Shown here in pieces: positions 1 to 7,397 of a stretch of DNA of 39,855 nt. The DNA is from Sulfurovum sp. GTDB taxonomy: Bacteria; Campylobacterota; Campylobacteria; Campylobacterales; Sulfurovaceae. Position 1 is the first letter of the stretch, and each line of letters begins with the position of its first letter. Made by a program: the position numbers and the translations under genes. The notes beneath the pieces were generated by a model. The model ran no database searches. It saw nothing but the letters and a program-made list of their open reading frames with translations, and was not told the DNA's origin. The stretch spans positions 1 through 39,855 of the forward strand of contig NZ_WGDD01000047.1 of assembly GCF_015493435.1 (NCBI RefSeq), written 5' to 3'.

Positions 1-101
1 TATTTCAATATGGTTTTTTGATACACGAACCTTAATATATTAGCAAATGCTTTATGCTTCATTACGTAGGTTTTCACTATTGATTTAGACTTTTCAAACA
101 T
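1..101 (-). CDS. Partial hypothetical gene cut by the window edge
   Basis: An open frame on the minus strand starts with ATG at 101 and runs off the window without a stop, giving 33 visible residues that begin MFEKSKSIVKTYVMKHK. It lies 9 bases after the methyltransferase stop codon, in the same direction, which suggests it is the next gene of the glycan operon. No strong ribosome-binding site is visible (only a weak GTGAAATTTA before the ATG). The visible part is basic and partly hydrophobic and matches no family I can name. The reading frame could be fortuitous because so little is seen. Confidence 0.5.
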   Translation of the reverse strand, partial: MFEKSKSIVKTYVMKHKAFANILRFVYQKTILK

Positions 102-110
102 TAAATTTCA

Positions 111-794
111 CTATTTTTTCATTATAACATTAAATCTAAATTGGGAATTGTTATACTTTTTGAAAGTTTGATCCCATACTTCTATATCTAACTTATATTC
201 TTTTGCAATATCTTCAAAAAAAGATTTATTATAAAAATGATGGGATAAACCACTGTATTTCTTTTCATATTCTTCTTTTGTCATGGTCTTCATTCTGAGT
301 TGATGATATTCATGTTCTTTATCTGCATCATTGATATCAAGGATAGCAATAGTAGAAGTTGCTTTTTGGATCATTTTTATGATCACTTCCCTCGCATAAT
401 TTAAGTTTTCAAAATATAAAAATACACCATGACTCAGAACTACATCATGATTTTGCTCTGCGTTAAGTTCTATAGCCTCAGCTGTTTGAAAATTACAGTT
501 TGGCATGAGCGCATTTGCCAAGGATGTTAAAGAGTTTGCAAAATCTATACCACCTACCCGATGCTTCTGCAGGAAGAGAGGATATAAAAATGCTCCAGCC
601 CCACATCCAACCTCAAAAATGGAATCAGTAGGTTTTATAGCAAGTTTTCCATAGTGATACTGAGTATATTTTGTCCAATCTTCTACACTAAAATATCCGG
701 TAGGACTATCAAATCCGTCTACTTTTAGCAATAACTCCTGTATATATCGTTCAAGACGATACTGATTATTGTAAATATGTTGCCAGTTCATCAT
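111..794 (-). CDS. Class I SAM-dependent methyltransferase
   Basis: Predicted SAM-dependent methyltransferase of about 228 residues. The glycine-rich SAM-binding motif I (FEVGCGAGAF) lies near residues 60-69, an acidic strand end (GGIDFA) follows, and a later LSHGVFLYFENL segment fits the motif IV region of class I enzymes. I chose the ATG at 794, or the adjacent ATG at 791, because the upstream gene stops at 796-798 and AGAAAGAAG sits just before it. A longer frame from 827 would overlap that gene by about 30 bases. The one-base gap implies translational coupling with the nucleotidyltransferase-aminotransferase fusion. The acceptor is unknown; an amino group on a phosphoethanolamine-like glycan substituent is a reasonable inference from the neighbour. 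Family call is firm, substrate is not. Confidence 0.85.
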   Translation of the reverse strand: MMNWQHIYNNQYRLERYIQELLLKVDGFDSPTGYFSVEDWTKYTQYHYGKLAIKPTDSIFEVGCGAGAFLYPLFLQKHRVGGIDFANSLTSLANALMPNCNFQTAEAIELNAEQNHDVVLSHGVFLYFENLNYAREVIIKMIQKATSTIAILDINDADKEHEYHQLRMKTMTKEEYEKKYSGLSHHFYNKSFFEDIAKEYKLDIEVWDQTFKKYNNSQFRFNVIMKK

Positions 795-795
795 T

Positions 796-2613
796 TTAAC
801 TTCTTTCTGATATTTGCTGAAGTGCATTTATCATGAGAGTATTGTCATCGGAATTTCTGACAGAAATTCTAATGCATTCATGCTCCTCAAAACCTTTTTT
901 CCCAGTCAAATCTTTAACGTAAATATTGTATTTAAATAACAGCAGTTCTGTCAACTCACGAGCACTAAATCTATCAATCACATGAACTAAGAAATAATTT
1001 GCCTGAGAAGGAATCACTCTTAGAAAAGAGATATTTTGAAGTTTTTTATAAAATCTATTTCTTTCCTCCGAAAGTTTAATACACCCTTCCTTGTATTCCT
1101 TTAAATACTTGCCAATTATTTGCAAGAAGAATTCTCCCAATGAATTAATGTTCCAAATAGGCATTTTTTCCTGAATAGCGGATATGATTTTTGTATTTGA
1201 TGTAGCAAGAATACCCAATCTTAATCCGGGAATGCCATAGCTTTTAGAAATACTTTTTATAATGACAAGGTTTGGATACCTATCTAATACTGTCTGTGTA
1301 AGTAAACTTTCCTCTTCTCCTTTGGAAGAAAAATCTACAAATGATTCATCCAATATAAAGTTTTTACCGCTCCGCAGTAGTTCATTCGCAAGCATTAACA
1401 AGTCATTTTTGGAAATAAAGTTTCCACTTGGATTATCAGGATTAATAAGCAATAGATTATCACATTTTTTTGATAACTCTATCATATCTTTTAGACTATA
1501 TGAAAAATCCTTATTCGAAGGTGTGAATTGTACTATTCTGTCTGCTCCTAAACATTCAGGATATTCATTGAATGTAGGGAATGGCAATCCAACAGTTCCT
1601 TCTATGACAGTACTTAAATACCGAATGATTTCTGCTGCACCGTTTCCCACCACTATATTGCCTACTCCAATACCAAAAAGTTTTCCTGCAAGTAATTTTT
1701 GTATCTCTTGTCCGGATGGATATTGAGAAAGAAGTTCATAAAAATGAGTTTTGATTTCTTCCTGCATTTTTTGCGGCGGGAAATAGGGAGTTACCAAATA
1801 ACAAAAATCTTTTAGATTTGGAAAACGCCAATATCCCCCATAATGTGACTGAATAAGATCTAATTTTTTTTTACCGGAGGGTGCAAAAATAATCTCAGCA
1901 TTTTTTTTATCCTGAATATCATCTATTTCATACCATTTTTCACCATTCAAACGTAAAGCTTTCAGCTCAATATCACCCAAAAGAGTAAGAACTCTTAATA
2001 CTGATTCGTAATATTCATTGTCCCCCATGGCTTTTGAGTAGGCTTCAAGGAAAGGAATATATATTTTTCGAGAAAATTCTTTGGAAAACTTATAAATATT
2101 AACAGTTTTATAATACTGATCAATATCTTTAAAATTAAAAAGCCCTTTAGTCACAAAGCTTAGAATATTGTCATTAGCATCCAATATGACAGATGTACCA
2201 TCCATCCATATCTGATATTTATCAACTACAGCTAACGATTTTCGTTTATCTTCTAAAAGCCTTTTTAGAATTTTTTCTTCAAATATAAGATCACTTTCCA
2301 GCAGGATAGTATCATCCTGTGCCAATTTGTCCTTTGCAAGAAAAAGGGAGTAAATATTGTTTGTTTTATCATATATTGGATTTTCTATGTATTCGATTTT
2401 TATATTTTTATACTGAGTGCCTACATGATTCATGAGGTTTTCTTTTTGATACCCTACAACTATTATCAGTTTCTTGATTTTCCTATGATTAAGAATTTCA
2501 AGTATATAGTCGATCAATCTTTTATGATTGAGCTTGACCATACACTTTGTGTTTTCTTTCGTATGTTTTCCCAGTCTGCTTCCGCTACCTGCGGCTAAAA
2601 TTAATGCTTGCAT
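796..2613 (-). CDS. Bifunctional sugar/phosphoalcohol nucleotidyltransferase-aminotransferase fusion
   Basis: A 605-residue two-domain cytoplasmic enzyme. Residues 1-240 form an NTP-transferase domain of the LicC/choline-phosphate cytidylyltransferase kind: N-terminal LILAAGSGSRLG loop, acidic LESD near 106-108, and the closing WYEIDDIQD at 227-234. Residues 255-605 form a fold-type I PLP enzyme close to HisC/CobD: NPDNPSG at 391-397, LDESF at 421-425, Schiff-base lysine K457 in SISKSYG, and the IRIS arginine near 582. By analogy with Campylobacter capsule enzymes that make CDP-activated ethanolamine- or serinol-type groups, it may both make and activate a small amino-phosphoalcohol. That substrate is inference. 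It is followed with no gap by a methyltransferase. The start ATG has a weak AAGGCGAG upstream. Confidence 0.87.
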   Translation of the reverse strand: MQALILAAGSGSRLGKHTKENTKCMVKLNHKRLIDYILEILNHRKIKKLIIVVGYQKENLMNHVGTQYKNIKIEYIENPIYDKTNNIYSLFLAKDKLAQDDTILLESDLIFEEKILKRLLEDKRKSLAVVDKYQIWMDGTSVILDANDNILSFVTKGLFNFKDIDQYYKTVNIYKFSKEFSRKIYIPFLEAYSKAMGDNEYYESVLRVLTLLGDIELKALRLNGEKWYEIDDIQDKKNAEIIFAPSGKKKLDLIQSHYGGYWRFPNLKDFCYLVTPYFPPQKMQEEIKTHFYELLSQYPSGQEIQKLLAGKLFGIGVGNIVVGNGAAEIIRYLSTVIEGTVGLPFPTFNEYPECLGADRIVQFTPSNKDFSYSLKDMIELSKKCDNLLLINPDNPSGNFISKNDLLMLANELLRSGKNFILDESFVDFSSKGEEESLLTQTVLDRYPNLVIIKSISKSYGIPGLRLGILATSNTKIISAIQEKMPIWNINSLGEFFLQIIGKYLKEYKEGCIKLSEERNRFYKKLQNISFLRVIPSQANYFLVHVIDRFSARELTELLLFKYNIYVKDLTGKKGFEEHECIRISVRNSDDNTLMINALQQISERS

Positions 2614-2695
2614 ACTCGCCTTAGACTTTCTATTAAGTAAATAAATCCAGTTTTATATCTATAATATGTATTATATGTTTAAAATACTTTGGGGG

Positions 2696-3834
2696 TGTTG
2701 GCGCCGGCCGCATTTGGACACCGTGCCGGAGTTGATGTGGACAGTGCGCCGGAGCACATGTGGACACCTCGCCGGAGTGCATGTGGACACTTTAGCCTCT
2801 TGACCGGCGCGTAAGTTTGTATTAAGTTGTTGGATATTCTCACTAAAATACAGCCTAAAAAGGGCTTTTATGCGGAGACTATCCATAAGTACCGTCAAAG
2901 AGGTGCTGAGACTCAAATATCTTGGTGATCTATCCAACAGGAATATCGAAACACTCGGTATTGCCTCCAAATCCGCTGTTTCCAACTTTACCACCCGTTT
3001 CGAGAAGAGTGGTCTTGAGATCAATGAGGCGTTGGCGATGCAAGAGCATCAGCTGCTCTCACTGCTGTTTCCTGAACTCAAGCAGTACCAACAAAGCCGT
3101 ACAGACAAACCCCATCCCGACTGGAACTACATTCACACAGAACTGTCTAAAAACTCAATGACCAGACAGCTGTTGTGGGAAGAGTACAAAGAACAACATC
3201 CTAACGGTTACGGCTACACCCAGTTCAAGGAGTACTACAACCGATACAAGAAGCAGTTGAATCCTTCCATGAGACAGATACACTATGCAGGAGACAAACT
3301 CTTCGTCGACTTCAGCGGACTGACCATATCCGTGGCGAATGCTATCACCGGTGAAGTGAAAAAAGCACAGATCTTCGTTGCCGTACTGGGAGCGTCTGGC
3401 TATACTTTCGTACATGCCGTTATGAGCCAGAATACAGAGGATTTCATCGAATGCCACAACAAAGCCTTTGCCTTCTATGGCGGTGTAGCAAACCAGATCG
3501 TTCCGGATAATCTCAAAGCCGCCGTGATTACACACACCCGAAAGAAGATTGTTCTCAATGAGAGTTACGCCGATATGGGAAGACACTACGGTACTGCCAT
3601 TGTGCCTGCACGTCCTTACCATCCACAGGACAAAGGAAAAGTAGAAGCGGGGGTTAAAGGCATACAGCGCTGGATCCTGATGAAACTGCGACATCGTACT
3701 TTCTTCGATATCAATGAACTCAATGATGCCATTGCCTCACTGCTTGACGATTATAACAACAAAGTGATCCGCCGTCTAGGTAAAAGCAGAACCGAGCTGT
3801 TCAGCATGCTGGACAAACCGGCGCTGCATCCGCT
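2696..3834 (+). mobile_element. IS21-family insertion sequence remnant, left end only
   Basis: The left boundary is placed at TGTTGGCGCC (2696), the TG start expected for IS21-type ends. Four tandem repeats follow (2701-2790), then an istA-type transposase gene. No istB ATPase gene and no right terminus are present. Transposase homology stops at about 3834, where sequence of a nucleotidyltransferase gene begins in another frame. The element is therefore one-ended and probably arose by insertion followed by deletion. The G+C-rich end contrasts with the A+T-rich surroundings, which supports foreign origin. Confidence 0.8.
2701..2790 (+). repeat. Four tandem 22-23 bp IS21-type terminal repeats
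   Basis: Four imperfect direct copies begin near 2701, 2723, 2746 and 2769, each built on GCCGGAG followed by ATGTGGACA; the first is the most diverged. IS21-family elements are known to carry several such terminal repeats as transposase-binding sites, so these are most likely the IstA binding sites of the left end. The repeats are seen directly; the role is by family knowledge. Confidence 0.85.
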
Positions 3835-3877
3835 GAGATTAAACTCAAAGAATATAATATTGACCATCCCCTCATGA
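2870..3877 (+). pseudogene. istA: IS21-family transposase IstA, C-terminally truncated
   Basis: A 335-residue IstA-like transposase. It has an N-terminal helix-turn-helix region and a retroviral-integrase-like DDE core: D147 in FVDFSG, D213 in VPDNLK and E259 in KGKVEAGV, so the catalytic triad is intact. Full-length IstA proteins are usually near 500 residues. Here homology ends at about residue 321 (DKPALHPL), and the last dozen residues are read out of frame through the neighbouring nucleotidyltransferase gene. The ATG at 2870 is preceded by AAAGGGCTTTT. With its C-terminus, the IstB partner and the right IS end all missing, it is unlikely to transpose by itself. Confidence 0.85.
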
Positions 3878-4750
3878 ATAAATTTAAAGGGATCTATCGT
3901 CAGACTTGGTATAAAAATCAAATGATTTTTCATAATGCGACTCCTATTTTGAAACAATTTCATGAAGCCGAAATTGACTGCCTGCTTTTAAAAGGTGTTG
4001 CACTAACAATACTGTATTACAAAGACATGGGCATACGGCACATGAGTGATCTTGATATATTGGTTTCGCCTAATAATGTCAGACGTGCTATACAGATTCT
4101 TCAGGACCTTGGGTATCAACCAAAAAAAGAATTTATTTTCCCATTTAAAGAGTCCTATTTATACCTACAGCATTCAATCGACTTTGTACACAAAGACAAT
4201 AAACAGGAAGTTGATCTACATTGGCACATCTTCTTTAAAAACTGTGGATTGCATGATGACGATAGCCTTTGGCAAAATAAACAACCAGTTCAACTGAATG
4301 GCTTTCCTCTTTATACACTTGATGCAACTGATCACTTAATGCATGTTTGCATTCATGGCCTTAGATTTAATGAACTTTTCCCTATACGCTGGATTGTCGA
4401 TGCAAAAATTATTATTGACCAAAATGAGATAGCGTGGGAAAGATTGATTGAAGAAATTAAAAAACGTAAAGTGGTCTTACTTTTTTCATATGCTATGCAA
4501 TATCTTTCATCTGAATTCAATGTCAATATTCCTAAAAACGTATTAGAAAGAAGTATTCCGTTGGTACAAAACCAACTTTATCCGTTATTCTCAGGCAAGA
4601 GCAACAAGTCCCTATTTCTATTTACGTCCTTCTTCTTATTTTGATTACTTGATGTATTGTTGGAAACTTTCATCTGTAACAGAACTGCCAATATTATTTC
4701 TAAAAAAAGGATGGCGCAGCACACACCGTCATTTTAAATATAAAAAATAA
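3838..4750 (+). pseudogene. Nucleotidyltransferase family protein (PF14907-like), N-truncated and frameshifted
   Basis: Remnant of an uncharacterised nucleotidyltransferase-like gene. The recognisable core runs from LKEYNIDHPL (about 3844), before the first in-frame ATG at 3874, through LLLKGVALTILYYKDMGIRHM and the nucleotidyltransferase acid motif SDLDILV, then HWHIFF and LMHVCIHGLRF segments. The frame closes at 4644 with an unrelated tail. The +1 frame then continues the family-like C-terminus (YFYLRPSSYFDYLMYCWKL) to a TAA at 4748-4750, so a one-base frameshift lies around 4575-4600. The IS21 remnant has removed the N-terminus. Intact members often sit in glycan or peptide-modification loci. 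The frameshift could be a sequencing error, but the 5' truncation is real. Confidence 0.75.
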
Positions 4751-4783
4751 AATTTTATAAAACGCTAATCAGAGATATATATT

Positions 4784-5620
4784 TCAATTTCTCCATACTC
4801 CGGAACAATGATGGACAATAAACACCTTGTGTCTTTCTTGTGGAACTAAAACAATATTATTGGCTTTTCTGAAGTACTCATCGGTTAAATGATATACGTG
4901 AGAAACAACATCCGGTCCTGTCGTAAAAAGAACGTCATAATCACATTTTATTTCCAAAGAGGCTCTTTTTTGGCATTCTTCTATTACTTTTTCCATAAAT
5001 GGATGTTCTGGGCTACAAAGCATAGCATAATTCGCTACTCTCACAAGTGCTTCTGTACGATATTTCGGCTCTAAAAAGAAACGGATCGACTGGTCTTTTT
5101 CTCCAACTGCTTCCTCTACATTTTTCCAACGGTGTTCCTCAAAAAGGATGCAATAAGATTCAGGAAGTCTGCCACTTACAAGCAAGCCGGTTTCTATTAA
5201 TAAGGTATCCAAGGTACTATTCATAGAAATATCAAAGTCAAAGTATATACCTCCATAATGCTTCATTACTATATATCTTGCAATATCTGCCTGTTGTATT
5301 TTTCTTGGATACTTAAAATAAAAATCCATTCCTGTCTGTCGGACAAGTGCTTCTATGTTTTTTTTATTCCACATTACATGATATATATCAGGGGTATTTC
5401 TTCTCACTGAACAGATATGGTGCATTTGTGATTTTGGTTCACAATCATCCCACAATAATGTTCGATGCAGAATTCTATTATAGGGATATCCTTTGTTTAT
5501 ACAAAGCATCTCCAAACTGTAATAAAATGGTTTCAGTGCTACCACATTATCTTGAACAGAACATATCCGGTCTTTATGACACCAAAAGTTATACAAATAC
5601 TGCTTTAATCTTTTTAACAT
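4784..5620 (-). CDS. Glycosyltransferase family 32-type sugar transferase
   Basis: A 278-residue glycosyltransferase with the DXD sugar-binding motif (Gly_transf_sug, GT32). The diagnostic stretch at 110-131 reads ADIARYIVMKHYGGIYFDFD, where D128 and D130 would bind the metal and the nucleotide sugar. A C-terminal HHCSGVWRN tail also fits the family. No signal peptide or membrane segment is seen, so it probably acts at the cytoplasmic face of the inner membrane on a lipid-linked glycan. It starts 21 bases after the flippase stop in the same direction, consistent with one operon. The donor and acceptor sugars cannot be read from the sequence. The ribosome-binding site is weak (AAGAGATATA before ATG). 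Confidence 0.87.
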   Translation of the reverse strand: MLKRLKQYLYNFWCHKDRICSVQDNVVALKPFYYSLEMLCINKGYPYNRILHRTLLWDDCEPKSQMHHICSVRRNTPDIYHVMWNKKNIEALVRQTGMDFYFKYPRKIQQADIARYIVMKHYGGIYFDFDISMNSTLDTLLIETGLLVSGRLPESYCILFEEHRWKNVEEAVGEKDQSIRFFLEPKYRTEALVRVANYAMLCSPEHPFMEKVIEECQKRASLEIKCDYDVLFTTGPDVVSHVYHLTDEYFRKANNIVLVPQERHKVFIVHHCSGVWRN

Positions 5621-5641
5621 TATATCTCTTAAAAAGTATAC

Positions 5642-7348
5642 CTATTTATGCTTTTCCGAAAGCATTCCATTTTCCAAATAATATATCTTTTCACATCTGT
5701 CCAATGTGCTTAATCTGTGGGCAATAATAATAAGTGTTTTCCCCTCACTTACATTGTAAATTTCATCCATTATTTTGGATTCTGTTTCATTGTCCAGGGC
5801 AGAAGTTGCCTCATCAAGAACAAGGACCTCAGGGTCGGAATAAAGTGCTCTTGCAATGGCAACACGCTGTTTCTGTCCCCCGCTCAGCTTGGTACCTCCC
5901 TCTCCCACCAGAGTATCCATACCATTATGGTGTTCTACCAAAAAATTCCATATATTGGCTTTTTTCAATGCGATCATCATTTTTTCCTTCTCAATCTCTT
6001 CACCCATAGCCACATTCTCGGCAACTGTTCCGTCAAGTAAATAAATACTCTGCGGAATATAACCGATTTTTTGTCTCCAGCTTCGTATATTTTGCTCACT
6101 TAATGGTGTATTGTCTACATAAACTGTACCGTACTGAGGCCGATAAAGGCCTATGATGATATCTACCAGAGTACTTTTACCGCTGCCGCTTTCACCGGCA
6201 AAAGCAATTTTTTCACCTTTTTTGATCGTTAGGTCCACATCCTTTAATATCTCTTTCCCTTCAATATAGGAAAAACTTACATGCTCCAGATAAATTTCAT
6301 CACAAAATTCTATTTTTTCATTTGCAAGGTCTTCTACTTCATAAATAAGATCATTATGAACAATGTCCAAAGCCTGTCTGTTAAACTGGATATGGTTGTA
6401 ACTGCTTAGAATTCGATGAAAGGAAGGAAGAAGGCGGTACAGGCCCAGTACAAATATAGAAAGTACCCCAAAGTGACTGGAAATGTCTGTCTGGTTCATA
6501 TAGACAAGATATACAACAATGGCAACGACAATGGAAAATCCCAGTGCTTCAAGAAAAAGCCTTGGCAGGTTTGAAAATGTTTCATTGGCAATAAACGTAT
6601 TGGCATACTGGTTCCCTATATCTGAAAATGTTTTTAATATTTTCTTTTCATCCCCATGCAGTTTGATCATTTTAAAATTGCTGAGTGTTGTGGAAACCAC
6701 TTTGAAAAAAGTCTTTTCATACTGGGCTCTTTTTTTACCCAAACGTTTAATGAATTTTGAAACTGTCTGCGTCATCAATAGAGCATTTACTCCCAATACA
6801 AGGGTAAGAACCAATGCAATCTTCCAATTCACATACAAAAGCAGACTGTAGATCAAAATAATGACAAAAATTTCACTTAGCATAAAAAGCAGTGCCGAGA
6901 TCAGCGATGTCAGATTTTGCGCTTCGCTGACAACTGTTTTTATCAGATCACTGCTATTGCGTTCAATAAAACTCCGATATGGCATACCAAGATAATTTTC
7001 AAAAATTTTGTAGGCAATCACATAATAACGGCCTTTTGAAAATTTTGCCAGATAATAAGAATACAAAAAATTGACAGCACCACGAAAAATATAAAACACC
7101 ACAAGCATAAGACCAAAGGCTATGACAAAATTTGCTTCACTTCCAAATCCGAACAATGCATAAAAAAAGTGATAATATTTGTTTGTTTGAATTACATTAA
7201 AATCACTGGCAACTGCAATAAAAGGCATAATCGCAGATATCCCGATTGTTTCAATCATAGAAACCATAATGGAAAAGCCCAGCAAAAACAGTAAAAATTT
7301 CTTATCGTGTTTAGACAATAATAAATTTAGCTTTTTAACTATCTCCAA
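5642..7348 (-). CDS. PglK-like ABC transporter (lipid-linked oligosaccharide flippase)
   Basis: A 568-residue half-transporter with an N-terminal exporter-type membrane domain of about six helices (residues 15-310) and a C-terminal ATPase. The ATPase has Walker A GESGSGKST, signature LSGGQKQR, Walker B VLVLDEATSALD and the switch histidine in IIAHRLS. The N-terminus (KKFLLFLLGFSIMVSMIET, MPFIAVASDF, KFSKGRYYVIAYKIF) closely recalls Campylobacter PglK/WlaB, which flips undecaprenyl-linked oligosaccharide across the inner membrane. With the GT32 gene behind it, export of a lipid-linked glycan is the likely role. The start is TTG at 7348 with AAAGGAATTTT directly upstream; no ATG fits better. 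An MsbA-type lipid exporter is the alternative, less likely by sequence. Confidence 0.88.
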   Translation of the reverse strand: MEIVKKLNLLLSKHDKKFLLFLLGFSIMVSMIETIGISAIMPFIAVASDFNVIQTNKYYHFFYALFGFGSEANFVIAFGLMLVVFYIFRGAVNFLYSYYLAKFSKGRYYVIAYKIFENYLGMPYRSFIERNSSDLIKTVVSEAQNLTSLISALLFMLSEIFVIILIYSLLLYVNWKIALVLTLVLGVNALLMTQTVSKFIKRLGKKRAQYEKTFFKVVSTTLSNFKMIKLHGDEKKILKTFSDIGNQYANTFIANETFSNLPRLFLEALGFSIVVAIVVYLVYMNQTDISSHFGVLSIFVLGLYRLLPSFHRILSSYNHIQFNRQALDIVHNDLIYEVEDLANEKIEFCDEIYLEHVSFSYIEGKEILKDVDLTIKKGEKIAFAGESGSGKSTLVDIIIGLYRPQYGTVYVDNTPLSEQNIRSWRQKIGYIPQSIYLLDGTVAENVAMGEEIEKEKMMIALKKANIWNFLVEHHNGMDTLVGEGGTKLSGGQKQRVAIARALYSDPEVLVLDEATSALDNETESKIMDEIYNVSEGKTLIIIAHRLSTLDRCEKIYYLENGMLSEKHK

Positions 7349-7397
7349 AAAATTCCTTTATACTATTATTTAGTGTGTCTAACTTCATTTTTATTTA

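Noticed and set aside
1262-1726. Plus-strand open frame of 154 codons inside the fusion gene
   Set aside because: Lies opposite a gene with clear domain motifs; no ribosome-binding site or recognisable domain.
2701-2790. Short tandem repeats as a CRISPR array
   Set aside because: Copies abut with no unique spacers and match IS21 end repeats; no cas genes in the window.
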